This document shows positions 37,447 to 49,076 of a stretch of DNA of 64,000 nucleotides, piece by piece. Position 1 is the stretch's first letter. Each line of letters opens with the position of its first letter. Both the position numbers and the translations under genes were made by a program. This DNA is from Crotophaga sulcirostris (taxonomy: Eukaryota > Chordata > Aves > Cuculiformes > Crotophagidae), in the NCBI GenBank assembly GCA_013397455.1, contig VYZB01000119.1:2128497-2192496 (forward strand), read 5' to 3'. The notes below the pieces were generated by a model. That model saw only the letters and a list, made by a program, of their open reading frames with translations. It was not told where the DNA came from and did no database searches.

Positions 37447-40217
37447 GTAAGCAGCTGCCTACTTCTCTCTAAAGTACATTGCCTACGCAGTAAGAGCAGC
37501 TTGCATCAAGAACAAGGCAAGTATGCAGGTTTTTCCTTCAATAAGACAATGTAAAAAAAAACATTCTCAGTGCTTGCTGGGATGTGGTTTTGATGTGTTT
37601 TCTTCATCTTGATGGGCTTTCATTTTGCTGCTACTTTGTGGCTGTGGAAAAAATACATTTTTGCCTGACCCATCAGTGCAGAAGCAATATAGAAAATGAT
37701 TTAAAGTTCTAATATGTATTAGAAATCTAGCCATGCAGTCTGTGCTGCAGGAAAGGAATCCAGACAATTATTCATGGAAGTTGATTTAAACTTAAACCCA
37801 CCACTATTGATATTTAAACTGGTGTTTCAGGAATAAAGCAGTTAGTGAAATTCACATGCCCTGTGTCTTCAGGCATCTTGATTCAAACACCCTCTGTGAA
37901 CAGACCTTGTTCTGTGGCTACCTCTGTTTGAGGTTTGCATTCCCACAGGGGAGGGATCTATGCAGCACGCCATAAGAAATAATTTCATGCACCACTGCAG
38001 TCTCTTGAAGCTAATTTAACATCCCATTTTGTTGCAGTACTCCTTTGTGGTAACAGGCACAGCTTACAGCCCACCTCACATGCTGGCCACCTTCCTCCTT
38101 TTTTGTCTGCTTTTTTTTTTGTTTTTAGTACTTAGCATTTACCTGTTTATATTTACAGTGCTGCTAATTAATGCGGTCTAGTCTAAACAGGTAATCATTC
38201 TCTTTTTCCAGGTGGTTAATGGGGGCTCTTATTAGTATCATCAAGGACTAGCCAGGAGTAAGTGTTTGTTTACACACATGAAGTTGTCCTCTAGGGTGCT
38301 CTGACAGGAATGTAAAATGGCATATTTTCCAGTATCTAACTAAAGCCTATTTTACATAGGTTAGCCTTCAAATAATGCAAAGTAATTCAGAGGGTCAGGA
38401 TCCTTGTATTTCTATAAATTTCTGGGGCACACTTAGTTTCTTTGTAAGTTAACTGAAAATATCACCAGAAGCTATATATCTATCTATCTATCTAAATTTA
38501 ATCTTAATTGTTACTCCTGTATTAATTGAGTTGTTGCTAGCAGTGTTTGCCAGGCCAAAAACTTTTTTCCCCTTATCTCAAATATTTTTATCTTTGCTCT
38601 TTTGAGGTCTCGTGTGGGGATTTTCAGAAGTGTCTGCAGCTGGAGTCCATTGATTTCTATTCAAATGTGTGCTGCTAATTGCTTTGGGAATGATTAAATG
38701 GAATGCTTAAGTGTGAGTTCAGCAGTAGATGCTTAAATCCAAAACTGAGTTGCTGAAAAACTGCAGCTAATACTGATCTTGGAGCCACTCAGTGGGCCGT
38801 GAGTGTGGACCAAAGCACCCTCTTCCTTTGGAACAGAACAGGGGTCTTTAACCAGTGTGCTGCAGCTAAAAGCTTGTTTTCAAGGAGCAGGTTTTTTAAA
38901 GGGAGTATTTGTGAGCTGGAGTCGGCATTAAAAGACAATTCTTCTACCTTTGAAAAATTGTGGCCTTCATGTTTACATGAATGATTACATGTGGTTCTTG
39001 GAAACCCAGTGTGGCAGTTACCATAAGAAATTAGACCACTTAGTGAGCATTAGAAAATCATCTTGGAGCACTCTTCTGGTAAAGGTGGCTGGGATGTGGG
39101 ACCCTGTGTAGATGCTTAAGTGTGGCAGGTGTGGCTCACTGTGGCTTGGTGGAGGGCAGGCTGGGTTTCTGGCTGTGCCTCTCTGGGATCCCAAGGTTGC
39201 CTTGGGCCTGTTGCTGCTGGCTGGGTCAGCTTAAAACAACAGCCTTTCCTACAGACCACAATTTACCATATGTTGACATTTTCTGAGATGATGTGTAGTG
39301 CTGCAGAGTGACAAAAGCTTGTAAGGGGAGGGTTGTTTTCCTCAGAACCATTTAAAAGGCAACTGATCTATTTAATTTTGACTGAGATCAATAATACGAG
39401 AAGAAAAGATCTGTTTGTTAATGTGTATTAACATTGGTTTAAATGGCCAGCTTCCATCTTCTAGTTTATCCCTTTCATAGAACTTTAGTTCAGTCATGTG
39501 AGAAGATACAGGCTGTCATTAGAAAAGAGCTAGAGATTAATAAGCGATTAGTATATTTAAACAATTGGTGTAGTAATAGGGACATAACACTTCCTAGGAA
39601 GGAAACGATGTCTAAGATCAAAATAAAATGGGACAAAAAATTAACAAATTTTGCACTGTTCATGTAAGGCTCAGCTATATTCTTCAGGTTTTAGTATATG
39701 AAAAATGCAAGGATTCTTAAGGAGTCAGCAGAATGTTATCATCACTTCATCTTTAAGTGTAAAGAGAAACATTTTCTTACTCAAAGGAGCAGAGTGGCCA
39801 GTTCACTAAATTTCTCCATCACTAGAGGGCTCATCACTTTCAGTACACCTTGCACCGGAGCCAGCCTTGGTGTTTAAGTAGTCCTTCGTCTTTGTGTAGT
39901 GTGTGTGTGTTTAAGTACAGAACAGAAAGGCACGTTTCAGTTCATCACGTGCTGAAGCATTACTATGCTTCTGACATGCCTTTCTTCTGCCATTAGGAAG
40001 TTCTGTACAAGCAGTTAAGGACATAACTGTGTTCTACTCCATGGCATTTCTGTATTAATATTTTTTTTAATTTTCTGTGATCTTTTTACATCTCTTGGAT
40101 TTTGAGAGGGTTTTGAGATGTACCTTTGAAAATAGATATTAAACCTAGTAGATCTGCAAGCAGATCAGAACATTTAATTCTCTGTGGCAGTAACAGTTTT
40201 GTACTGTTCTGTCAAAA
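37447..40217. other. Unique non-coding sequence
   Basis: No recognised gene. It contains a (TATC)n microsatellite at 38477-38494 and a G-rich patch near 39.1-39.23 kb of unknown origin. A splice-bounded 46-base segment at 38214-38259 has stops in every frame. Confidence 0.5.
38477..38494 (+). repeat. (TATC)4 microsatellite
   Basis: Four and a half perfect TATC units follow a TATA stretch. Confidence 0.85.
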
Positions 40218-40436
40218 TTAGGAAGTATTGGGAAGCATTTCTTTACTGAGAGGGTGGTCAAACACTGGAACAGGCTTCCTAGAGAGGTAATCGATGCCCC
40301 AAGCCTGTCATTGTTTAAGAGGCATTTGGACAATGCCCTTAACATACTTTAACTTGGTCATCCCTGAAAGGGTCAGGCATTTTGATGAGACAATCATTCT
40401 AAGTCCCTTCCAACTGTAATAGTCTATTCTATTCTA
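40218..40436 (+). mobile_element. CR1-like LINE 3' fragment (old, TATTC-ended type)
   Basis: GGAAGCATTTCTTTACTGAG, AACACTGGAACAGGCTTCCT and AGAGAGGTAATCGATGCCCC match the CR1 ORF2 C-terminal region (FFTERVVKHWNRLPREV-like). The 3' end (CATTCTAAGTCCCTTCCAAC, then TCTATTCTATTCTA) has pentamer TATTC repeats instead of octamers, marking an older CR1 lineage. It is heavily eroded. Confidence 0.88.
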
Positions 40437-41836
40437 AAATGTGAGCTGTCACTCTGTTGCATGACAGAACGAGCTGTTAATGACTAGACAAGTTTCCAGA
40501 GTTCCTGATAAGATCAGAATTGTGGCATATATGGAGGAACCTTTCTTTTGACCCTCCTAAGATGCTGGTTTTGGGGTTAGCCACTGTGTGGGTAAGCAAC
40601 AGTGCCGCAATATTGTTGTCGAGTTTTTTTGTACTGAGTATTATGCATGGATTCACTATAATTTTGTCTCTGAAATATTTGTGAGGCAAAGTCCTAATGA
40701 TTACACCCTGTGTATGCTTGTGGCTATCTCATGGAACATCAGAAGTCCATGTTTCTTGTTTTAATGGTATTTGCAGCTCAGCAGTGAGAATCCATAGGAA
40801 CCCAAGAGGACGCATCTTCCTCACAGCTTTTTACAATACAGTTGTTGGATTGCTGTGTTCAGAGCACTCAGAAAGCCAACACTGCCCCTGCACCTGCAGC
40901 TTGTGCCAGGGGCTTCTGAGAGTTTAAAGTGAGCTGCCAACAGACCAAGGAGGAGAGGGAAAATAAGACTGGTCAGAATCTAGCTGAGCTTCCATAAAGA
41001 TAGCTAAAAATGCCTTATGTTTGAAATAGAAACAGGAGTAAGCTCTTAGCAAAAGCATCACAAATATGGCTTCTTTCACTGAAGGTGCCCATCCCTTGGA
41101 GTCCTAGTGCTGGAAAAAGAAAGAGGAGTTGTTTAACACAAATTCCTTAGGCAGTCTTTATATGAATTCTTAGATTGTGGATATGAAGTAGTGGATGCAG
41201 TTCAGCTCAGGGGAACATGGGAGTCTGGGTGACAGCTCCAGACTCTATTCAGGCTTTGTTAAACTGGTGTTCAGAGTCTACATGCAAGCTTTCCTTGTGG
41301 GAGTTTCTAGTGAATGTGTAGGCTTATATAGCTCTTGAGTCTCTTACAAAACAAATTCCTAAAGAAGCCTAAATTCTTGATGGTAGCATCATTTCCAAGC
41401 CTCTCTTGTTCTTAGGTGTTGAATCTAAAAGAAATCAAATGAATCAGCGATTGTTATAAATATTTTTAGTGCTTCATTAAATCTGAGTAACTACTAATGT
41501 GTGGTAAATGATACCTTGATGCTTTGTCACATTCCTAAACTAAATCAGTAGTTTAGTTTTTAAATTGTCTCATGTAAGTTCCTGGCTTATTTCATATCTG
41601 CAGTATTTTTGAACCCAAGACAAAGTTAGTTTTGTTTTTTTTCATAACATTAACATTGGCAAGAAAGCATGTATTTTGGGGAGGTCTTGGAGGAAAATGA
41701 AGATGTACTGTTTGGCTTACTTTATGTGGGAAGTGGGCCAAAAGTTTGGTCCTACTTTCAAGTTGGTAGAGGTAGGAAAAGTTCTGTAAACTCAAGGCTG
41801 TATTCAGTCTATGGTTAAATTTTATGTTCTTCTCAG
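40437..41836. other. Unique non-coding sequence
   Basis: I see no gene or repeat. It ends at the acceptor of the next candidate exon. Confidence 0.5.
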
Positions 41837-41925
41837 CATATAAGCCAGAGCTGCACAGAACATGAGTGTGAGGCTGCTGACTCAGCGAAGATCAAACCTC
41901 CTTTCCTGAGCAGCTCTCTGGAAAG
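41837..41925 (+). CDS. Candidate internal coding exon, phase 0 to 2
   Basis: A good acceptor (AAATTTTATGTTCTTCTCAG) and a strong donor (TCTGGAAAG before GTGAGG) bound 89 bases. Only one frame is open: HISQSCTEHECEAADSAK then IKPPFLSSSLE plus two bases. The product is hydrophilic, with two cysteines and an acidic patch, as expected of a loop between membrane spans. Its entry phase fits the 37369-37446 segment and its exit phase fits 48935-49076. The protein is not recognised. Confidence 0.25.
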
Positions 41926-42489
41926 GTGAGGTCAACTTTTTTTAAATGGGACCTTCATCTCATTCTTTGTTGTGCTATTGGGAAAGCGTCCATTAGATTT
42001 GACGGCCAACATGCCAGCAGTGTTCTCTTATGTCAGTGATGAAATTTGTCTGAATTTGTAATTCGTTCCCAGTGAGGAATGTTTCCAAGTTTGGAGTGAC
42101 TTCCACTTGTACCACTGGGAAGTGAAAAGAATAATAAACAAATTATTTATTTATCATTGCCCTTGATTTGTTGTGAGCATTTAAGTAGCTAAAGTGCAGC
42201 TTCTCTGTGCTTGTGTTTAGTTCCATGATGTGTGCCAGTGAGTCTGAAGAGGCTTGATCTGACAGTGTGTCACCCCTCAAAATGCACAGGGCATTCTCAG
42301 GTAAAACTGCAAAGGAGTGTTTGTCCTTGGATCAGAGTTGATGGGTGTTTTGCAGAGCTGTAGACATCTTGCATTGTCTGTTGAAGAAGTTGGGATGACC
42401 ATTTAATTTCATTATACAAAAGAAGCAGATGGGTGTCATTTTTGTCCTTTATGCTAAAATCTGGAAAGCCCGATAAGGACCAACTTTCA
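41926..42489. other. Unique non-coding sequence
   Basis: I see nothing beyond an intron-like stretch. Confidence 0.5.
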
Positions 42490-42758
42490 CACAGTTTCAC
42501 AGTATAACCAGGTTGGAAGAGACCTCCAAGATCATCAAGTCCAACCTATAAGCCAACACTAACACCACCTCATCACCTAAACCATGGCACTCAGTGCCTC
42601 ATCCAATCTTCCCTTAAACACTTCAAGGGTCGGCGACTCCACCACCTCCCTGGGCAGCGCATTCCAGTGGCCAATCACCCTTTCAGTGTAGAACTTCTTC
42701 CTAACATCAAGTCTAAACCTCCCCTGACGAAGTTTAAGTCCGTGCCCTCTAGTTCTTT
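42490..42758 (-). mobile_element. CR1 LINE, 5'-truncated 3' end (young type)
   Basis: On the plus strand, CACAGTTTCACAGTATAACC, then AGGTTGGAAGAGACCTCCAA and AAGTCCAACCTATAAGCC, continue as the reverse complement of the ORF2 end (CCATGGCACTCAGTGCCTCA, GGGCAGCGCATTCCAGTGGC, GAAGTTTAAGTCCGTGCCCT). It breaks off at CTCTAGTTCT. It is very close to the 9.3-kb copy along its whole length, hence a recent insertion. Confidence 0.95.
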
Positions 42759-43859
42759 CCCAGTGATAGCTGGGCAGTATCTTGCTGTGAATGAATTCCA
42801 GTTATGGCCTATTACCCTAGAATTCTAGACTTTGTAGTTATTCTTGGTGCTTCCTAGAACATTTAGTGATGCAGTTTCACTAATCCATTGGCTCTGTCAA
42901 GCTCAGTAAGTAGATTTCAAAATTTTTCTGTCACTGTAGATCTTTATAGCTTCACAAAGTGTTTTTCATCTGCATTTTGATATAGGAGAGCTAAACAAAA
43001 GTATAGATACCTACATTTTCATCCAAGTATAATGAAAAGAACTTTCTCTGCTTTGCAGAATCAGAGAAATTGTCTCTTAAATTATTTTTCCATCACTCCG
43101 TAGTTGTTAGATAGGGATGAGATGTCAGTGATTTTGTGACTTCATCCCCTGGGACTGGTGACTTCTAGGTGAGGACGATGCATTCCTACAATGCTGTTTT
43201 GTAGCCTGACCATTTTTTAACTCTGCTGTGATGCTTTTATGCTTTTTCAGTTAATGCCACCAAAAGACATTTTTTTCTGTTTGGCAATCTTAAAACTTGC
43301 CTTGTTTTCTGCAAAAATGATGATTTTTTTTTTTCTGAAGTTGTACTTTCTATCAAAGTGACAGTAACGTAGGGAAGATTTTGTTGAATGACAAATCATG
43401 ATGCACAGCAAATGGTACATTGAGACACTGGTTCATTTTGTCTGCTGTTAAGAGTAGACTTGAGATGTTAACTACTTGGGAATAGTCCCCTCCTTGCACC
43501 CTCCTACGAACTGTTATTCATAGCAGGAAGCAGCACTCAAAATCTTTTTTGAAAATTTGTTGTCACTCAGGTGTTGATTCACACTACTCCCTGTTCTATC
43601 AACAAGGGTTTTTTTTGGTGTTTTTGTAATTCTTGTAAAGTTACTAATATACCATCTATCTATGGTTGAAAGCTTTGGTTTGTATTTCTAAATATAATCA
43701 CCCTGTGCTGATTTGAAGAAATTGTACTAGAGTGTTCAGACAAAAGTGCCAAAGTTGGGCAAAGACTTCTGAATGCATATAAATGTCTTTTGTTGAACCG
43801 AACAGCGGAGGAGTGGATCTCTGACTCAGCTCTCCTCTCTCTCTGCTAACAAACTGTGA
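42759..43859. other. Unique non-coding sequence
   Basis: No recognised feature apart from T-rich runs near 43.33 and 43.61 kb. Confidence 0.5.
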
Positions 43860-44470
43860 GCTTGCAGCTGGGAAAGTGCTATGGGAGATAAAAATGAAGG
43901 CCAAAGTCATCATGCCTATGGACACATGCCAGAATCTGAGAGGAAAATCCACCCAAGATAATGTCAAAGAAGTAACTGAAAAAGTAAGAGGAGAAGGAGG
44001 ACCGAGAAATGATGATATTTCAGGAGTATCAGCATGGTCACGTATGACGGAAGTAATGGAGAGGGCAGTGGGAACAGGATTGCGTTTCTGAGACTTGAGC
44101 AAGATGAAGTAATTTGTCTTGGTTAGAACAAATTCAGAGAAATGCCAAGTGAGGGACAGAAACAATAAGCAAGAAGTATATTAGAGAGGAGTTGAAATGG
44201 AAGACCAAAGTAGAGTTGAAGGTCAGGCGCTTTAAAATGGGAATGACTGAATCACAGTTGTATTCTAAGAGGAGAGACTAGAAAAGGCCAAAAACATCTG
44301 AAAAGAACTGCAAGGAAAGAGTAAAGAAGGGGTAGAAAACAGAAGTTGCAGTGGCATTAGTGAGCACCATGAGCAGCCTCAGAAGTCGAGAGCCTGCACC
44401 TCTCAAGAGGACTGGGGAGGAGAGAATGAGGGAAGAGAAGAGGCAAGCTAGGAGGTGTCTGCCAGACAAG
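43860..44470 (+). other. Purine-rich strand-asymmetric tract
   Basis: About 600 bases are markedly A/G-rich on the plus strand, with many GAGGAG, GAAGGA and AAAGAAG-like words. This is the reason a 155-codon minus-strand frame (43698-44165) stays open. The plus-strand frame 43876-44091 is lysine- and glutamate-rich but has no recognisable domain. It could be a decayed exonic or retroposed sequence, or a composition bias left by transcription. Confidence 0.45.
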
Positions 44471-47400
44471 TGCAAAGATGTCCCCTCTTCTTTTCTGACA
44501 TGAGAAGAGCCAGTTTGTCTAATGAGCCATTTATACCACTTCCTGGAGCACTTTTATTTTCCTTAAACATGTGATGTCCAAGTTTATTTATATTGTGAGT
44601 TCCAGTGAAGCTTGGAGCTGTGTGTGGGGGTGTTTCTCTGAAGGAACTGCTGGTGAAATGTGTACTGCTGAGCTGACTGCAGCACTTCTTACTAGAGCAT
44701 ACCTGTCAAGAGGATGAATGAATAGCATGGTAAGGCTGCAGCATCTCTTCAGTTTAAGGAAGAAAACAACCCTCTGTGGTCAACCTAGAATTGAAAGTGT
44801 CAGTCATAGAGTACACCATGTTAATCCATGCTTTCACAGTCACAGTACATGATAGTGTGGTGGAACAGGCTTCCTAAGCAAATCCTAGGGCACTTCTGTT
44901 ATCTTAAAATGAAAGCCTTAGGGACCTAAGACTTAGCTGCTTACACTGAGCTGTTCTGTGTAAACTTGAGTGTGTCCCATATGCTTGAAAAGGAATTAGT
45001 TTGCATGATAAAAGGGTATCTGTGTCTAAGTCTAACAAATATCTCTCTTACCAAGTTTTTTCCAAGTTGCAAAAGCCTCAGGTCAAACCATGCTTGACTC
45101 CATTTGGGCTCAAAAATGCTGTTCAGTCTGGTAGAGGTAGCAAAACAGACTTCCAAATGGGCATACATTGCTACCAAGTTTCGGCATAGTACAGTTTATC
45201 TAAACTGAATATCCTTTGTGATACAGAATTGTGTGTGCTGCTATTCCATTTCAACTGAATAATGAATATATGCTGCTACTGATTATATTAATATGTAATT
45301 ATTACCATGACAGTCTAATCCCCTGAAACCATTGGTCATTTGGTGTATGCTCATTTAGCTACAAATGCTTTTCATTTTCTGTTCGTATTTTATCATTTAA
45401 TTGCTTTACTCTATTCAACATCACCCTTTTTTGATCTGTTAATCATTATTTGGAATGAGAATTAGCCCTTAAGCAAACACTGCCCCAAATCTATCTTGTT
45501 GCTTTGTGTGTGGTGATGACCTTGTGTTGGACGAAAAAACCAAAACAATTAGCTATCACTTTAGATTTATAAGAAGAGTTCTCTTAATTATATTTGAAAA
45601 TTGCAGTTGTAAAAAAAGTCTTAACATTTATTCATATTGTAAATCAACAGACAATATTTTTCATGGAACTCAGATTCTTAGTCCTGATCTTCTGAAAGCC
45701 TAGTGGAAATCTTTCCATAGTAAAATAAATAAAGTCCCCATGTCTTTTGTAAAAGAAGTCTAAGCACTTACAATTTCTACAGCCTTCAAAGGAAATCAAG
45801 TTTGTGAGCAACACTTTTCAAACTAGATGTTGGTGCCCAAGGCAGTGATAATTCTGGAAAATTTCACACCCAAATCACGTGACAAAGAACAGTAATCTCC
45901 CTGGAGCTGTTTGAGCTGGCCTGCAGAATGGCAAGCAGGAATAAAAAGACAAGGATTTGAGAGCTCTCTGTGATCCACTTGGGAAGCCAGGGTAGCTCTG
46001 CAGTTCCCTCCTGATCTGTGCATTTGTTTTCCTTCCAGAGGAGTCTTGGACATGAAGAGGTATCAGAGTTGTCCAGAGTCCTTTGGAGAAGGCCAGCACA
46101 TACATTTGGGGATTGAGTTTGCAGGTTTCACACTTGTGATAACCCTCCACACTATTAAGACAACAGCCATTCCTTGCTGCCCACTTCAGAGAGGCAATCC
46201 TGTTCCTCTTAGTCAGTAGAATGGCATTTTCTTTAAAGCACTGAAATGGACTTGTAAGCCCTTAATGTGTACGTGTTTTTTTCATAAAATTAACAAGCAT
46301 CCACCCCCTTAAAAATCTCAAAGTTTGTCTTTGGCAGGTTGCCTCCCAAAGTCTTGACAGCACTTTGGGCGCTGATGATCCGATTGGAGTGTCTTCTCAT
46401 TCCCTCCTCCTTCCCCATCTGTTTATATCCACTTCTTGTGTTACAAAAATAAACTGTTTGGGGTAGGAACGGGTTTTTCTGGTATTGCTTGGTGCAGTGC
46501 TGTCTGGTGCATAACTTCTCTGTGGTATGAATTAGCCCCTTCTGGTGGGAACTACACTATCTCCTCTATCCAAATGAGTTACTACGAGTAGGCTGCGCGC
46601 TGCAGCATAGGTGTGGCATACAATAATGCAAATATCTGTCATGCTTCCCTGTATATGACTGACATCTCAGACCACCCATTTATACTAATAACTCTGGCAA
46701 CTTCCTTAAAATCAGATGTCAAAGTAGAGGGCTCTTGAGGAGATGAACAAAGGTATGGAAGATCGAATGCTGTGGAGCTTGTAGGGAAAAATCTGGTCTG
46801 ATCCCCCTCCTCTTTGGTATAATCTACCCTGCTGCCAGATTATGAAGGGGGGAGTGATGTGAAACATGTGCACTATAAATGTGAAAAAGTAGCTGTATTT
46901 TTAGAAATTTTAAGATATTTCATAAAATGCTGCTTTTTGTCTACTGATTTACCATGATCGGAGATGATACAAGGAACAAAGGAAGGAAACTGGAGACTCA
47001 AACAGCCTACGGTAGCAAATTCTTTACTTGCGTGCTTTTGGATGTGTTTAAGTTAGGATTCATTAAACACTGCTTTAGGGGTTGCAGTCATATTTTAAAA
47101 ATGCCTCCTTTAAACAAACAAGAAATAGTATAGCCAAATGCAAGCAAGATAAAACATGTATCAGTGTTCTTTGATAGCCCTTTATTAAGGATTTGTCCGT
47201 AAGCAATTTTACAACAGATTGCATAGTCAAGTCTATTCAGTGGGCTTTTAGAAATTGGGGAGATTGTTGTTTAAGAATATCAAAGAACTTTTGTACTTAT
47301 TATATAGCTCTGGTGAACAGTCATTAATCGTCTTAAAAAAAAACCTGGGGACAGATAATGTAACAAACTGCCATGGGGATGTATTTCTGTTTTGTCAGGC

Positions 47401-48886
47401 AGCAGTTATAAGTAAAAGGCAGAAATGGTGCTTCTAGCTAGTTTTGTTTAAAATAGCAGGAATGAAGAAGGAATTTATCAGGATGTGAAATGCATTAAAT
47501 CATGGCAAGAAAATTCCTTTCATCTTGAGCATGGCTGCTGACTGTCAATAACTGAGATTAATGCTACAGGAAACAAAGCAGAAATGTTAAATATAATGAC
47601 ATTTAAAGAAGAGCAATAACCAGTTTATTAAAGGAAAGTGGTTTGAACTCTGTGAGGTTGGCAAATGGAGTTTCAGAAACATTTTAAGATACTTTCGCCT
47701 CATCTAAATCATTTGTGTAAATTAAAATATATCCTTTAAATGAAATCTGGTCTCTCTTTGTATTATCTCCTCTAATGGATATGCATACTTCTAAATTTTA
47801 AAAGGAACACCAATGTCTTGATTGTGAGCCTGAAATTCTGTATCCCCAAAAATTTGCCACTTCAACAGCTTTCCTGTCTGATGTGAATACACTGAAACAG
47901 AGGCTGCATTAACAGTGTGGGTTCCATTAAGTATGAAATTGAGCTCAGATTTTTTCAGCTTTCTTTTCTGTCCCATAGCTTTCTCCCTTTCCTCATTTAA
48001 TTGCAGCTCCTGACAATGCTTGGTGCTGGTTCTCACAGGGAAGTACAAAGCCAGGCTGGCGGGAGTGGCTCTGTGCCAGGGAGAGTGAACAACTGTTCAG
48101 CTCAGCCACTGCTTCAGTTAGTGATGTGGTATTAACCTGGGTGTCTTTCGCCTCTGGTAAATTAAATTCTCACAAGTTTTGCAAAAATTATCTTGAGGAC
48201 TTCTAAGCCTCATTGCCTTGGGAAACCTGGCCAAAAATGCCTCTGTGGAGCCCTAAGGATGGAAGGGCCCATCTGTGTAGAGAAGGTGACTGTAGAAGGA
48301 CCTGTGGTCTAAGACTTGCAATACACTTGTGAACTGGATGCCTTTAACTATCTTCTGGGACACAGTACCATTTATTGCTTGCCTACTCCTACCACCTTTT
48401 GCTCTTGCTTGAATGCTGCATTTATTCCATTAATTCCTTCTCCATTAATGTTATCAGTTTCTGACACTCAGCTGAAGTCCTGCACACTCTCTACCAGACC
48501 AGCTGTGCATGTGTCCCTTTGGTGAGCACCTGTTTATTTTAATGAATTAATTCCAAGGCTAGATGGACCCTGTGATCATCTTTCTTCTTCTTCTGTATAG
48601 CACAGCTTCCCTGAAATAATCCAGTGATAAGAGGGAGGCATTTCTCTCTTATCTTCGTTTCATTGGGTGCAGTGAATAGTCTTTTAGTCCATCAATATTT
48701 CAGAAGAAAACCCACCCTAACGATTAACTGAGAGAAATAAACATATTTTTGATGCAAAAGTTAAAACTAATAGATTCAAATAGGCTTTTGAAGTTCATTA
48801 GTAGAATTTACTCATTCCTTTGGCAAGTTCTAGTATTTAGACACAAATCTTAGAGGGACATTTGGTCTTTTTTTTTTCCTGCCGAG
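44471..48886. other. Unique non-coding sequence
   Basis: No recognised gene or certain repeat. A weak CR1-like phrase occurs near 44855-44885 but is too short to call. Confidence 0.5.
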
Positions 48887-48934
48887 TGTGTGAGTGGCTC
48901 CTGTTAACACAAGCAGGACATCTTCTGTGTGAAG

Positions 48935-49076
48935 CTCCTGCCTGGCTGCGGGTGCGTCTGTCAGCGCGGAGCTGCACGTGGTACCCCAGCAGGCTCCGCG
49001 TCAGCCCCGCGCTGTCTTCCTGGCAGTTTTGGGCAGCATCCTGTTAATCATGGGAGCTGTCTTCATACGGTTTATG
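48935..49076 (+). CDS. Candidate exon with a membrane span in a CpG-rich islet, phase 2 to 0
   Basis: One frame reads SCLAAGASVSAELHVVPQ, QAPRQPRAVFLAVLGSI, LLIMGAVFIRFM. It ends exactly at a good donor (TTTATG before GTGAGA), and the last 20 residues form a hydrophobic span. About nine CpGs fall within roughly 70 bases, in stark contrast to the surroundings, as expected of a constrained exon. The acceptor for this frame (CTTCTGTGTGAAG, or CAG at 48962-48964 or 48987-48989) is weak. A much better acceptor (TTTTTTTTTTCCTGCCGAG, AG at 48885-48886) would force another frame. That frame reads CEWLLLTQAGHLLCE, then APAWLRVRLSARSCTWYPSR, to a stop at 49047-49049, making it a terminal exon. I cannot decide between them. 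Confidence 0.3.

Noticed and set aside
38214..38259. Splice-bounded 46-base segment (TTTTTCCAG to GTAAGTG)
   Set aside because: All three frames contain stops and no other evidence supports an exon.
43698..44165. 155-codon minus-strand open frame
   Set aside because: It is the antisense of the purine-rich tract; the pyrimidine-rich strand lacks purine-rich stop codons by composition.
44855..44885. Phrase GGTGGAACAGGCTTCCTAAG resembling the CR1 ORF2 end
   Set aside because: Only about 30 bases match and there is no CR1 3' tail; too short to call a repeat.
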